A DNA stretch of 64,000 nucleotides from Cordia subcordata. Lineage: Eukaryota > Streptophyta > Magnoliopsida > Boraginales > Cordiaceae. The position numbers were made by a program, and so were the translations under genes. The stretch is taken from contig JAPTOF010000024.1 in assembly GCA_028554755.1 (NCBI GenBank), positions 3,038,001 through 3,102,000 of the forward strand, written 5' to 3'. Below the pieces are notes generated by a model that made no database searches, was not told where the DNA came from, and saw nothing but the letters and a program-made list of their open reading frames with translations. Of this stretch, positions 1-13,300 are shown piece after piece; within the stretch, counting starts at the first letter, position 1; each line of letters opens with the position of its first letter.

Positions 1-77
1 TCGACCTCACACTTGCATATATTTTCCTACACCGATTCATGCATTTACGGGTCTTTAGAGCTTACACTCGAGAGATG

Positions 78-80
<3 letters not shown>
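1..80 (+). repeat. 3' terminus of a Tat/Athila-type LTR (cut by window start)
   Basis: The first 80 bases carry the features seen at the end of the longer Tat-type LTRs in this window (for example near 31,790-31,880): a TCGACCTCACAC block followed by a GCATTTACGGGTC-like block. The body of the LTR lies to the left of the window. The exact end is uncertain because a TA microsatellite follows at once. Confidence 0.4.

Positions 81-81
<1 letters not shown>

Positions 82-110
<29 letters not shown>
82..110. repeat. (TA)n microsatellite
   Basis: An uninterrupted alternating AT tract of about 29 bases. Nothing recognisable lies between it and the LTR that starts at 296. Confidence 0.95.
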
Positions 111-114
<4 letters not shown>

Positions 115-295
115 GTATGTATTTATGTATGTATATATTACCCTAAGCACAATCACTTTAAATATGTTAAAAGAAATAAATCTTATGATACAACAACATG
201 CTTTAGTACATGCTCTAGATTAATGATAGTCAAACAAAAGATACCCTTGTTAGAAAGGGTAATGGCACGACTCTAGGAGGAGATCTTTGCCCATA

Positions 296-2350
296 TGTTA
301 TTAGATGCCTCAACTAATATAGATTTGTGCTTATTTATACAATATCGAGCTTAGTTAGTTAAGCTCGCTCAACTCCCAACTGCTCAACTACTTCTAATAG
401 CCCGACTATTAGGATTTTATGTCCTAAAGACCATAAGCACGTGGTGATTAGTGGATGCTAGACATAATACTCTCATGATATTGTTCATATGATTGAGTTT
501 TGCACAACATATTCTCTTTATTTATGCATTAGTGCAAAGTATGAAGGTCTAATGATATAGACCAATGACTTGGGTGTGCAGTGAGACTGGACGCACAGTA
601 GGTCTAAGTCTAGATTTGGTGATATCATAAATTAATCCACTGTCAGATGGTAGTGTTAGGCATTCTACTGGGGCAAGGCTATAGTAGGCAAGTCTCTTTG
701 AAAGGGTGATTTACCTAGGTCATTGAATGGTTTTGTAGACTATGTTTCTAGTGCGTGTGTCATACATTAGACAGGCCACCATAAGCATGTCTTCTAGGAG
801 CTTTCGGGTATCGATGCTTTTAATCTTGAGCATGTGTGGATGAACTGACTAAGTTAGGGTGCAACACTTTAATGTACCATAAGGAGAGGTCTTGAGTAAT
901 AAGATTGTTTGCCTTGTACCTTGGGTGTTGTATTCTAATTTAGTTGGGACATGTATATATAACAACAGAGTTTCTATCCTCTTGGGTTTGTCAACTTGAT
1001 CACAAGAAATCTAAGACTAATGATATTGCCTTTTCGGGTATATCAGTCATTTGGCTTATGAGTCACTCCCTAAATCATGAGACCTATGACCAGTGAATGA
1101 TCATCATATGGGACTAGAGATTCCAAGGGTTAGATATAGTCTTGGAGGTGATGGTACTTGTAAGGACTGATTTTGACTATAGATATACATGGAAGGGTAT
1201 CTTGGTCATTTCACTTAGTTGGTCAAAGACAGAGGTGAGCAAAGCAGGTGACACGCTCTTGCTTAGCTGATAATTACCTTTGGAGTGCAACTTTGGTCTT
1301 TTAGTAGAAATAGACCGAGATCAAAATGGCCTTAGTGTTGCCAATCCAATAGCGAGGGCATTTTGGTAATTTTTGGAGCCAAAGGTCATTATGTCTTTTG
1401 CTCCACCCACTGGCCATTGGTCTATTGGATACATTAATTAAGGTAAATTAATTATGTGAATTGCTTAATCAAGATATAAGTTTAGAATTAAGAAGGAATT
1501 TAATTATTTAGGTCTTCTTAATATAACTTATTGATATTTTAATTAGATAAGTGGGACACACATAGAAGATATTTAGTGTGTGAGGAAAAATATTTGGGAT
1601 AGCCTTATCCCTAGGGAATATTTCATTTCTAGAAGGACTAAGGAGAGGTATTATGGTAAAACATAATATTTTAGGAACCTTATTCTTATTAGGGTTGCCT
1701 TATACTATAAATAGTACAAGATAGGCATGACCTACATATAAGAGAAAATAAAAGAGTGAGATATTTTCTTGGTAGTTGTGTGCAGGATTTTTCATATACT
1801 AGCACTAAGAACACACACTAAATTTCATAACTTCAATTTAGCCATAAATATGACTTGTCCACTATATACAAAGTATATCCTAGCAATAGAGCTTTGGAAA
1901 TAGTGGAGAAGACCACTAGAAAGCTAATACAAAGTGCGTATTGCACAAAGAAGCCATTTTTGCATTAGGATCACGTTACAAAGGTAATGGGTCTTAACTT
2001 TACTCTTGTGTTTTTTGCTTAAATATAATGCCCATGTGTATAATAGACTTTATTTATGCTATGGTTTTGCTCCTGTTGTGATTAATATGTTTTGATTTTT
2101 TAAAATCCGAGACAACAACTAGACATGAGAATAGCACCTAGATTTAACACTGACAACCACCCTAACTAACTGGAATATTGGCTAAAAAGACTAACATATC
2201 CCTTCTAATTGAGTACAAAATATAATAGTTCTAATACTAACTAACAATTAACCAGTCATACACTTTTGACCCCCAAGCCCTTACTTATTTTAGATAAAAG
2301 ACTAATATACCCTTTCTTCTATTATTATTATTACAAAAAGACTTGTATCA
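296..2350 (-). repeat. 3' LTR of the chromovirus, split by an Angela-like solo LTR
   Basis: Bases 296-406 and 2155-2350 together match 38483-38785 over about 305 bases with scattered substitutions, for example the shared GATTTGTGCTTATTTATAC block. On the minus strand it begins TGATACAAG at 2350, directly after a purine-rich tract, and ends ...CTAATAACA at 296. The gap is filled by the solo LTR at 407-2149. Confidence 0.8.
407..2149 (+). mobile_element. Angela-like copia solo LTR with target-site duplication
   Basis: It begins TATTAGGATTTTATGTCCTA and runs 1743 bases, nearly the same length as the 5' LTR at 6758-8503 (1746), with which it is collinear throughout. The canonical start is TGTTGG, seen at 13344. 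It is flanked by CCGAC (402-406) and CTGAC (2150-2154), a 5-bp target duplication with one substitution. No internal sequence is attached, so it is a solo LTR left by LTR-LTR recombination. The related LTR at 38483-38785 shows the same site without the insertion. Confidence 0.88.
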
Positions 2351-2367
2351 GTTACCCTCTTTTAAAA
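2351..2367 (-). promoter_or_regulatory. Polypurine tract of the chromovirus
   Basis: On the minus strand this reads as TTTTAAAAGAGGGTAAC immediately before the LTR start TGATACAAG. This is the position and composition expected of the plus-strand priming site. Confidence 0.6.
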
Positions 2368-4546
2368 GATCCTTATCCTGAAGGACCAAATTCAGGGAAT
2401 TGGTGCTGTAATTAATAAAGGTCTCCGCAAGTGCTATTCTCTGGCACTGAATTAAACCATTTGACCAAGACTTGTATGACTTGCATGTTAGATTTGTTAA
2501 TGACACGTCTATATACCACAGCCTCAGGTTGTAATAACACATGCCCATCAGTAGATAGTTACAAGTAGCTCAGAGATAATAAGAGCTGATCTAATCTTTT
2601 GCTTGAGTTATGAAACATGAAAAACCTCATGACTCTTTGCTTAAAGTGGGACTTGTTGCTTCTAGGCAACCTTGCCAATTCTTTTGAGGACCTAAAAAGG
2701 TCCAAAATACTTTGGTCCTAACTTTTGGAAGGAGTAGCCCCTGAGTAATTGTTGCCTATATGGCTAGAACTTCACATATACCTAATCTCCTTCTTGGAAT
2801 TGTCTCTTAGATTTGTGTTTGTCAGCTTACTACTTTATTCTAGTCTGAGCAGCAACCAAGTGGAGTCCCTTGCTTGCATGCTTTTGTCTACTTCCTCCAC
2901 TATAGATCTGTAACGGATGTAAGGTAAATGAAAAGGTGGCTTCTGACTATACACTGCCTCATAAGGAATGGTATTAATAGAAGAATAGAAGATGGTATTG
3001 TACCACTATTCTACCTGGGAAAGCCATTTAGCCCATTCTTTAGGTCTGTCAAATGTCATACATCTCAAATAGGCTTCCAAGCACTTATTTACCACCTCTA
3101 TCTACACATCTATTTAAGGGTAATAGGCAGTAGAGTAGTGCAAGGTGACTTGTTGAGAAGGGAATAGGGCCTGCTAGAATTTGCTAAGAAATATAATGTC
3201 TTTGTCACTCACAATAGTCTATAGTAGACCATGTAATTTGTATTTGTGGTCCAGAAAGGCCTCTGCCATAGTGGTTGCGGTGTAAGGGTGAGTAAGAGCA
3301 ATGAAATGAGCATAATTACTCAACCTATCCACCATAACCAAGATAGTTATCTTATTGTAAGATTTTGAGAGGCTTTTAATGAAATCAAGCCTAGGCTTGA
3401 TACATTTTTCTCTTTACATTTCTGACAAACATCACACTCCTTAACATACATATAGACATTAGTTTTCATCCTTTTCTGATAAAAAAACTACTGCAGTTTA
3501 TGTAAAGTAACATGTATGCTTGAGTGACCCCCTATGGCACTTGAGTGATATATTCCAATTGTTTTTGTTTGAGCTCTAAAGAATTTCCAACTATTATTTT
3601 TCTTCTTATGTACAATAAACCTTCTTGCAACTTGTAGGTAGGTTTTGCTATAGGATTAAGCTACAATTATTGAATAAGTGCTTTCAATGCATGATTAGAA
3701 TCACAAGAGGATTGATTTCTTGAGTGAGATCTCCCTCAACAACTGATCAGGTCAACAAATCCTTTTCAGTGCCTGGCAGTCTAGGCAACACATCTATCGT
3801 AATATTCTCCTTTCCCTTTTTTATAGACAATGGTATAATCATATCCCATAAGCTTTGCTAATCACTTTTGTTGACTTGGTAAAATCCTTTGATCTACCAA
3901 ATATTCAAACTTTGATGGTCAATTTTAATAGTAAAATGTCTTCCAATAAGGTAAGGTTTCCACTTCTGAATTGCTACTACAATCGCCAATATTTCTTTCT
4001 TATATATTGAGAGAGATTGATGTGCAGACCTCAAGCCCTTGCTCATGTATGCCAGAGGATGGCCATTTTGCATCAGAATTGCCTTTATACATTGACTATA
4101 AGTATCAATCTCCACAACAAACTCTATGGAAAAATTTGAAGTGTAAGCATAGATGCAGTAATCATTTCTTGCTTGAGCTTATGGAAAGCTTCTTTTATAG
4201 TAGACTTTTATAGGAAAGCATCCATTTTGAGTAAATCAGTAAGGGGTTTTGCAATAACACCATAGCTGCTAACAAACCTCTTGTAATACCCTATCAAGCC
4301 TAAGAATCCTCTGAGTTCCTTGATAGGCTTAGGTATAAGCCATTATTGAACTGCCTGAATCTTATGGGATCAATAGTTACTTTTCCTATAGAGATAACAT
4401 GGCATAAGTACTCCACCTCAGTCATTCCAAAGATGCATTTGCTTGTCTTAGCATAAAGATGATACTCCTAAAGAATCTTGAAAGCCTGATCTAAGTGATG
4501 CAAATGGCTATTCAAGCTTGGGCTATAGATCAAGATATCATAAAAA

Positions 4547-4584
<38 letters not shown>

Positions 4585-5257
4585 TAGACAGAAGTTTCTC
4601 AAGTGAGCTTGAAAGATATGGTTTATTAAAATTTAGGAGGTTTTTGGGGCATTAGTCTGACCAAAGGGCATGACCACATATTCATAATGCCCATGGTGTG
4701 ATCTAACAATAGTCTTTTTAATATCTTTCTCTCCCATTTTAAAGAAAATTTTCCTATACCTATTATTGAGAAGTTTCTTTAATAGTGCACTCATTTAGCT
4801 TCTTGTAATCAATTGAAAGCCTCTAGGATTCGTATTTCTTCTTTACCATCATAATGGGTGATAAGTAAGGACTTCTGTTGTGTCTAATTAACCTATTATC
4901 AAGCATTTCCTGTACTAACTTTTATATCTCATTTTTTTGGTTGGTTGGATATCTACATGGCATCACATTTATAGGTGAAGTTCTAGGCTAAAATATAATC
5001 CTATGATCATGACTTCTACAGGGGAACGGCTAGTTGGTGTCTCAAAGAGTCCTACATATTTGGAAAGGACTATTTGTAAGTCAAGACGGCACTGACTCTC
5101 TGTACTGCATAACGTACCCTTTGAGGATGCTTTTTGCGACTCCAGCTATTTTGTCTGAACAATAGCAAGGGACATTAGGGCTAGTTAGCCTGCCTTTTGA
5201 ATTTGCTTGTTTATTTTCAGAAATGGAATAACTTTGGGATCCTTAGGTCGAGTGCCC
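2353..5257 (-). pseudogene. pol: Chromovirus pol relic: RT, RNase H, integrase, chromodomain-like tail
   Basis: Minus-strand translation in several frames recovers the pol order. RT lies at about 5050-4300, with the GLFETPTS segment before the domain and a degenerate catalytic motif FYDILIYS at about 4530 (normally F-D-D). RNase H is at 4215-3890 (ILMQNGHPLAYMSK). Integrase is at 3520-2760: a CDVCQ zinc half, MVDRLSNYAHF and IVSDKDIIF carrying the first two catalytic Asp residues, and VVNKCLEAYLR following the Glu region. The C-terminal tail at 2640-2360 contains QVLVKWFNSVPENSTCGD, a chromodomain-like segment followed by QFPEFGP. Many stops and frameshifts make it non-functional. The 5' side ends abruptly at 5257, where a Tat-type LTR begins. 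Confidence 0.8.
4551..4583. repeat. (AT)n microsatellite inside the RT relic
   Basis: About 33 bases of pure AT repeat lie immediately upstream (in coding sense) of the RT catalytic motif of the chromovirus relic, so the tract arose or expanded within former coding sequence. Confidence 0.95.
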
Positions 5258-6757
5258 TGATATGTGTGATTTGTGTATGCTTGTATATAATGTTTGCATA
5301 CATTTTCTAGAGGTGTTTTGAGCCTAATTGAGTGCATTTAGTTTTACATTTGTGCACAATAAGTCATATGTGTGCATAATATGTCGAAGTGCACAGATAC
5401 TACACTTAGTACCTTATTTCGTATTTTAAATGCATTCTGGAGCAAAGATTGAGGACATTAGAAGATGCTTGAGCCAAGGAATAAACTCTAGAAGGCAATT
5501 TGGAGAAGAAAAGATGAAGAAAAATGGATTTGGATGCCCCTGGAACTGGTACGAGGCAATAGGAGAAAATCGAGCGTGAAACAAAGCCGAAACGGGAAAA
5601 ATAAGCTAAAGGCTGGTCACAACCCTGCCCAGGGTCAGCCAACTGACCTTAGAGACTGACCATGACCCGAAAGTATCCATTTTTAGGCTAGTCACACTTG
5701 ATATAGGCGAGGTGATCAACCCACTAATTGACCTTACGCGCTGAACAACTATAATTAGAGGTTTTGGAGCTTATTTTGAGAAGAGGAACCTAATAATCTT
5801 TGAACCCAATAAACCCTAACCTTTTTCCCATCTTCTCCCACACATCCATTCACCATCTAAACACCCAACCAAGCTAAGATTGAAGCATCTAACAAAGATT
5901 GGAAGCGATTTGTACGTATTTAGAAGCAAGATCTAGGAGAGTTCTTATTCTTTCTTTATTTAATGTAAATATGTTGCTTGACTAGGCTAGATCTTTAGGT
6001 GTTTGTTATTGTAAATTAGCTTAGGATTATGAATAAAGGATGTGTGTGTATCCATGGCTATTAATGCATGCTTTTTTATATTGTTCAAAGACTTGACTCA
6101 AACATGTCTATGTATTTGATAATTAGATATGTCTCTATGTTTGATGAAAATAAGTGAAGACGCATATATAATTTGTGCTTAAATACTTATATCTTTCTTT
6201 CGTTATGTTGATGAATGGTTTCATTCATGTTTAAGCTAAGTTGTGTTTCCTTTAGTTTTAAATCCAAACAATAAGCTTCCAACTAGTTTAATCTACCCTA
6301 AATGGACTAGGTGTTAGCTTTAAATCCAACTAACGATTTAGACATTAGGGTTAGGATCAATCAACACCACCCGAGACCTAATTAACTAAGCCCAAAACCC
6401 TAGCTCATAATGACCACACTATACTCTAGGGACGATCCACCTAGGGATAGACCTGTATCAAGTCCTAGAGGATAATAAGGTTAGTTGTGAGCCTAATAAG
6501 AAAACTTAGTTAATGGAGCCTAAAAATTATTATTGGCTTGAAGAATCCTATGTTACTAAGAGTTGACACTTAAGGATTTGAGTCCATCAGCAATTAGAAG
6601 ATAATAAGGTTAATTCGCTAGGGTCCTGAATAGTGCAATCAAAGCCATAGATAGACACAAGTCAAAGCCATAGCCTGAGCCTATTTACAACATAATCACG
6701 CTAGATCCTCTTCTATCTTGTTAGGTCCTCGTTCCATAGCTTGGAACCTATAGTACC
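5258..6757 (+). repeat. Tat/Athila-type LTR, left part (split by Angela element)
   Basis: It starts TGATATGTGTGATTTGTGTA at 5258, preceded by TGCCC. Hallmarks shared with the other Tat-type LTRs here include the GCTGGTCA/CAACTGACC block near 5610-5750, and the stretch at 6360-6560 in which the genes' 'CATAATGACCACACTATA' block and 'GGGACGATCC' block alternate. It is closest to the reverse-complement LTR at 19411-21052. It stops at 6757 where the Angela-like element begins and resumes at 16070. Confidence 0.7.
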
Positions 6758-8503
6758 TATTAGGATTGTATGCCCTAAAGACCACTTGTACATGGATATT
6801 GAAATAGACATTTGATCATTGTTTATATTTGTGAGCATTTCTTACATATATTAACTCTAGTATATATGTGTGATACATTGTGTAAAGGTCCAATGATGTG
6901 GTCTAATTACTTGGGTGCCCAGTGAAGCTCGATGCACTGTAAGTCTAAGTCTAGTTTTAGAAACATCATAAAGATATCCATAGTCGGATAGTAGTGTTGG
7001 GCACTCTGCCGGGATAAGGCTATAGGGGCGAGTTTCCTGATAGGGGTAATCTATCTAGGTCATTGGAGAGTCTTTCCGGACTTTACTTTTAGTGCGTGTG
7101 TCACGCATTGGATAGGACCACTGTGAGTATTTCTTCTAGAACCATGCCATTGTATATAGAGGAAAAGATACTCACTGCTTTTGAGTGACCAATGCTCTTA
7201 ATCTGGAGCATGTGTAGATGAATTGGTGAAGTTGGGATGTAGCATTTTGATGTACCATGAGGAGAAGCCTTGAGTGATAAGATTGTTTACCTCGTATGTT
7301 GGGTGTTGTGCTCTAATCAATCACAATTATAGGGCACATCAGAGTGTATGTGCCTCCTTGAATTTGTCTTATTAGTCATCATAAATATAGATCTACTCGC
7401 ATCACCTTTTAGGGGTACGTTGGAATTTGGCTTATAGGTAACTCCCTAGATCAAGAGATCTATGACCAAGTGGTGATCACTCTTTGGAATAGAGATTCCA
7501 AGGTTCTAAATGAAGTCTTGGAGGTGATGGTGCCTTTTGACTAACCTTGACTACGGGTGGACATAGAGGGATATTTTGGTCATTTTGCTCAATTGGTCAA
7601 AGATAGTGATTATTTGTTGTGACCTGTTTCTGCTTAGCCAGTGATTATCCTTGGAGTGTGGCTTTGGTCTTTTGGTAGAAATAGACTGTGGTCAAAATGG
7701 CCTTGGTGTCGCCAAAGTAATGGAAAGGGCATTTTGGTTATTTTAGAAGCCTAGGGTAATTATGTCTTTTGATCTTTTCATTAGTCATATTTCCAGTGGA
7801 TGTAATTAATTGAGATCATCTAATTATGTGAATGTTTTATTAAGATATAAATTTAATAGAGAAGGAAAAGGGACTTTATCCAAGTTTTTCCTTATTAAAT
7901 TTATGGGCATCTCAATAGGACAAACGGGTCCCATAGAAATAGATATTATGGAGTAAGAGAAAGAAAAAAATATCTTAGATATTTTATCCATGAGGCATAT
8001 TCCATTTCTAGAAAGGGTATAGGTGGAAACTTAATTATTTGTAAGAACTTACCCAGTTAGGGTTATTGTGAACTATAAATAGTGAGCTAACAACAATAAA
8101 CCCTTGAATCTCTTTGTCTTTTTCATAAAGGTGTGCAGGAATTTTCACCTAGTACACCTAGAATACACATTACTCGTAGATCTTCAAGTATAGATCTTCT
8201 AGGTGCTTGCCCACCACATGGCACTATACATCCTAACTTTAGAAAGGTGATAATAGTGAAGAAGGCCAATTGGGAGGCTATTTTGGTAGAGATCTCAAAA
8301 GTAAAGAGAAAACCCACTTGGATCTTCAACTTTTTGAAGGTGAATCACTTCATCTTCTTCCTTATTTTTTTTAATCACGCTGTGCTTATTTGTGTGCAAA
8401 TTGCTTTTATTGCTTATTCTGTCACCATATTAGATATGCTCTTTAGAAAAATTTAGAAGCATCATGATCTATAGACTCTGGAATAGCAATCTATATCCTA
8501 ACA
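6758..8503 (+). repeat. 5' LTR of the Angela-like element
   Basis: 1746 bases, collinear with 13344-16069 once the nested solo LTR is removed. It starts TATTAGGATTGTATGCCC (a mutated TGTTGGG) and ends CCTAACA. The CTATAAATAGTGAGC segment near 8070 is a plausible TATA box for element transcription. Confidence 0.9.
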
Positions 8504-8505
8504 AT

Positions 8506-8518
8506 TGGTATCAGAGCC
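8506..8518 (+). promoter_or_regulatory. Primer-binding site, initiator tRNA-Met
   Basis: TGGTATCAGAGCC lies two bases inside the end of the 5' LTR. It is complementary to the 3' end of plant initiator tRNA-Met, the usual copia primer. Confidence 0.95.
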
Positions 8519-9549
8519 AGACTCTTTTTGCACATATTTTAAGCTAAGAACATGATAATAAGTTGATTAAAGTGAAACAGTCTTGTGGCTGGTAAAGCTT
8601 GTGAGATTCAATGATGGATATATTGTGGGCTAACCTTTGTGGTTGTAGCTTGTGTGTCATATTGGTCCTAATCGATGGTTCGAATTGGATTTGTTTTCTT
8701 ACATAGAAAGCTATTATAGCTTCAACTCGAGAGAAGCATAGGAATGGGAAAATGGCTTGTAATATGTGGCAACATTTACATTTCTTATCATAGATAAAGC
8801 TTGTATAGGTTGTTTCTCTATGTAATCCCTTGTAATGTAACAATTAGGAGTTAAAAAAACTAGTGTGCATGAAGATTGAAGCTCTTTGGATGAGCTGGTC
8901 GACCCAGCTAGTTGACCGGCAGAAGCCCTAGAATCGACTGGTAAGACCAGAAGCTCTCTGGAAGAATCAGTATACCAGTAAGAGGCCACAGTCAACTGCC
9001 AAAAGTAGACTGTAGTTGTTTGAAGTGTTTTCCCATTCTCATTGCTTTGGGCTTTATGCTCAAGGCTTAATTAGAAGGAGCTATCAATTAGGAATCATTT
9101 AATTTTGCTATGGATGTTTATTTTGTAATATTTATATGCATGTTTGATTGTATGTATGGTTATTGCAATCTATCACATAGCAATATGTCTACCCAAGAAA
9201 GGTTTAAAATTGGCTAAGACTTAGATCTTGTTTTGGCTTGAGTTTGATAAGTCCCTCGAGATTGTTTAGGCTAATTATTTTGGTAATTAAAGATCCTAAA
9301 GAAGCAATGCTTGTAATTGGCAATTTACTCATTTTTCCCACGCTAATTATTAATAGACTTATCAAGATAACTCAAAGCATGCCTATCTATAGATTTTAAT
9401 CTGGATATAGGTCCAATCATTTATGGTATTTAACATGTTTTAGTAACAAAAGGTGGAATGTAGCAATTCCTAAGGATGTTAAGATCTAAAAAACATACCG
9501 AAATAAATGGAGGATAAAAACAAACTCTCAAAGTTAAAATATTGAGTGG
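8519..9549 (+). other. Angela-like 5' untranslated leader
   Basis: No recognisable coding sequence appears here. Near 8890-8945 it holds a cluster of GTCGACC/TTGACCGG motifs like those in the Tat-type LTRs of this window. Confidence 0.6.
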
Positions 9550-10310
9550 GACAGGGGAATGGAAAACCCTATGACCTTCCACATCCGATTCACGTCAAAG
9601 GTAAGTGGCATTCCTCCCCATCGAATGGTGTCACAAGTATCTATTTTTGACGAGGTAGACTTAACGTGTACATTTATAAAGACATTGATAACGTTTAACC
9701 ATCCCATCGATGGAGTTCATTATCATAGATTGTCTCACGGCATAAACAAGCATCAAAACATGACAACTACAAGAGAGATCATGACTTTGTTGTTGCTTAT
9801 GTTTGCAGACCAGAGCAGGCCTACTAGGCTAGCTACTATAAGAGATCTTATGATCACTAGGATGGCAGTGGACCTATCAAAGAGCATATGCTCGAGATGA
9901 TGGAGTGCCTTAATACTACCGAGATCCTACGTGTAAACATCAATAAGTAGTCGCTGGTGAACATGATCTTAGAGACCCTTCCACCGTCGTTCAATTAGTT
10001 CAAGCTTAACTATAACATGGGCAAGTTGACCATGAATATGATGGAGTTGATAAAAGAGAGCTATCATGTAGCCTTTAGGTTATGCACATGTCTCTTAGGC
10101 TTCCACTTCTGGGCATCACCCGAAAAGGAAGACGAAGCTCAAGATGAAAGAGAACAATAGCGTGACTAAAAGAAGAAAAAGAGGACCCTTGGGCCAAAGT
10201 AAGAAGCAAGTGTTAGGAAGCCCAAATGGAAGTGCTTCAAGTATGGTGAGAAGGGCCACTAGAAGAAGGACTGTCCCAAGTACCAAGTCGCTGGGCAGGA
10301 AGGTACATCC
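9550..10310 (+). pseudogene. gag: Angela-like gag relic
   Basis: Pieces of a copia-type gag are readable across frames. Around 9950-10040 the segment ILETLPPSF followed by LNYNMGKL matches the conserved gag core (UBN2/retrotran_gag type) that packages element RNA. At about 10220-10290 a zinc-knuckle context CFKYGEKGH is followed, after a stop, by KKDCPKY. The second Cys of CX2CX4HX4C is Tyr, and a stop replaces the residue after His, so the knuckle is dead. The ATG at 9559 opens a 113-codon frame that does not follow the family frame throughout. The leader lies upstream, and the protease follows at 10340 without a clear gap. Confidence 0.65.
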
Positions 10311-10313
10311 CTC

Positions 10314-13300
10314 ATGCTTTATGCTAAAACCAGTTTAGTGGTGGATTCTACTAATTCTTGGATTGTAGATTTAGGAACCACTAATTATATTTGCAATTCT
10401 TTGCATGGGTTTCGAGTCATGCGGGAGTTGAGTAAAGGGGAGTTCGCTTATAAAGTCGACACAAGAGCAAAAAAAGCTATTGTAGTTGGTCGAGTTCGTT
10501 TGTCGTTCTCATATAATAGGGTTTTGATTTTGAATAATGTTTTTTCTATTCTAGACATTCTCAAAAACCTAGTTTCCATTTCTCAATTATTGATGGATAG
10601 TTTTTTAGTATGTTTCCATTCTGATGTTGATATCAGTAGATATGGGAATTTTATATGTTTTAGTAGATTACATAATGGTTTGTTCTATTTATACCCTACT
10701 TGTGCTGTAACACATAACATTAAAAGAGTAGAGCCCCTAAAGTGGAGGGTTCCTAAAACCAATGATATTTATCTTTGGCACTTGCGTTTGGGACATATCA
10801 GTCAAAAATGCATTCAAAGATTAGTTGAGGATAGACCTTTTAGCTTATTGGATCTTGAGGACATACCTCAGTGTGTTTCCTGTCTTAAGGGAAAGATAAC
10901 CAAAGGGTCATTTTCTTTTGGTGGGCAAAGGGCCAAAAAAGTATTGAAATTAGTGCAAACTGATGTATACGGTCCTATGAGTACACCAGCCCATACAGGT
11001 TATGAGTATTTCACTACGTTTACGGATGATGACTCTAGATATAGTTATGTTTATCTGATGTGACGCAAGTTTGAATCCTTTGAGAAATTCAAGGAGTATA
11101 AGGCTGAGGTGTTGTAGAAATTAGATAAAGAGATCAAAGCCATTTACTCGGATCATGGTGACAAATATGTCTTGGGTGAATTCAGGGATTATATCACACA
11201 GCAAGGGATTGTGGTACAGTTGACTACGCCAGGCAGTCCCCAGCAAAATGGTGTGGCAGAAAGAAAGAACCATATCCTCTTAGAGATAGTGAGGTTGATG
11301 ATGTCTCATGTATTATTACCTATATCTTTTTAGGGGTATGCCGTAAAGACAGCGGCATTTATTATGAATTTGGTACTATCAAAGTCATTTATGCATTTGA
11401 GGATGTCCAGCTTATGTGCTACATAGCTTTGCTACAAAGTTAGAACCTAGGTTGAAATTTTGCTATTTCATTGGGTATCCTAAGGGAACCAGAGATAGGA
11501 TCTTCTATAATCCCAAGAAGCAGAAGGTGTTTACAAACACACGCTAAATACTTAGAGGATGACACGGTGATCCAAAAAACACCAAAATCTGGAGTTACTC
11601 TTGAGAAGATTTCTGATGGATCTCTAGAAGCACCTACTGATATGGAAAAAGAAAAGCAGCCAGTTGCTAATAGTACACCAGAGCCTCGTCGTAGTAAAGG
11701 ATTTTGAGACAGCCTGATAGATACTATAGGGAGTACTATGAGACTTCAAAAGAGGATCAGGTTGAGGATCCCACTAGTTACAATGAAGTAGTTTTCAATA
11801 TAGATGCTAACCAGTGGTACAAGGCAATAGATTTTGAGTTGGAGTCAATGTACTCTAATAGTATCCGAGAGCTTGTAGAAGCACCTGAAGGGGTAAAACC
11901 CGTAGAGTACAAGTAGGTCTACAAGAGGAAGAGATGTGCTGATGGAAAGGTTGAAACCTTCAAAGCAAGATTCGTAGCCAAGGGTTATACCCAAAAGAAA
12001 GGTATTGATTGCAAGGAAACCTTCTCACCGGTTGCCATGCTTAAGTCTATCAAGATACATATTTCCATCGCTTGTCATTATGACTACAAGATATGGCGAA
12101 TAGACGTCAAGATGGCTTTTTTTAATAGAGAACTTGACAAGACCATTTATATAACCCAGCCAGATGGATTGTAGCAAGCCAAGAGCACATGGTATGCAAG
12201 CTTAAGAAGTCTATTTATGGGATTAAGCAAGCATTTAGGACATGGACATCAAGTTTGATCATGCAGTGAAGTCTTTTGGCTTTGGGCAAAACATTGATGA
12301 ACCATGTGTGTACAAGAGGCGTAATGGAAACGCTATAGCTTCCCTAGTTTTGTATGTGGATGACATCTTATTGATTTGGAATGATGTGGGGATGCTATTA
12401 TCCATAAAGGTTTGCTTATCTTCTCATGAAGGATATAGGAGAAGCAAGCTACGTTTTTAGGATCAAGATCATACAAGACCGGAAGAACAGGACCCTTGCA
12501 TTATCCCCTTCCTACATAGAGAAGATATAGGTGAGGTATAACATGGAAAACTCCAAGAAAGGTCTTTTGCCTTCTATACTTGGAGTTACTCTTCTTAGGA
12601 CCAATGCCCTTGGACACTTGAGGAGATAGAGAAGATGAAGAAGGCCCTGTATGCTTCAACAGTGGGAAGCCTTATGCATGCCATGATGTGTGTACTAGGC
12701 CAGATATCTATTATGCTGTTGGCATAGTTAGCAGATACTGGTCAAACCCTAAACCAAATCACTCGACTGTGGTCAAGCAAATATTCAAGTTTCTTTGGAA
12801 AACTAAGGAATACGTGCTAGAATACTACGCAGATGATCTAGTACCATTGGCCTATATGGACTTGGACTTCCAGTTAGACAGAAATTCCAAAAGGTCTACT
12901 TTTGGCTTTGTTTTTACTTTGTCAGGAGGTACAGTTTCATGGAAGAGTGTGAAGTAGAAATGCATCGTAACCTGGACGATAGAAGCAGAGTATGTAACAG
13001 TATCTGAGGCTGCAAAGGAGGCTGTGTAGATGAAGAAGTTTCTCATTGACCTAGAGATTGTCCCAATTGTACAGAGACCCATTTTCTTGTACTGTGACAA
13101 TACCACTGCTATGCATAGGGCAATGAGCACAGCGAATCACAGGAGGGGCAAGTATATTGAGAGGATGTACCAATTGATCCAGGAGTTCATCTAGAGAGGT
13201 GACATAGTGATGGAGAAGCTTGCTTCAACTGAGAACTTAGCAGACCCATTCACGAAGACTCCTCTAGAGACAGTGTTTCCCACAAATGTAAAGTCTATGG

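Noticed and set aside
8133..8456. 107-codon plus-strand frame, with a similar one at 15674-15964
   Set aside because: The similarity of the two frames is explained by their positions in the 5' and 3' LTRs of one element; neither carries a known domain.
8544..8995. Two overlapping minus-strand frames in the Angela leader
   Set aside because: Antisense to the leader, no domain, and no counterpart elsewhere in the window.
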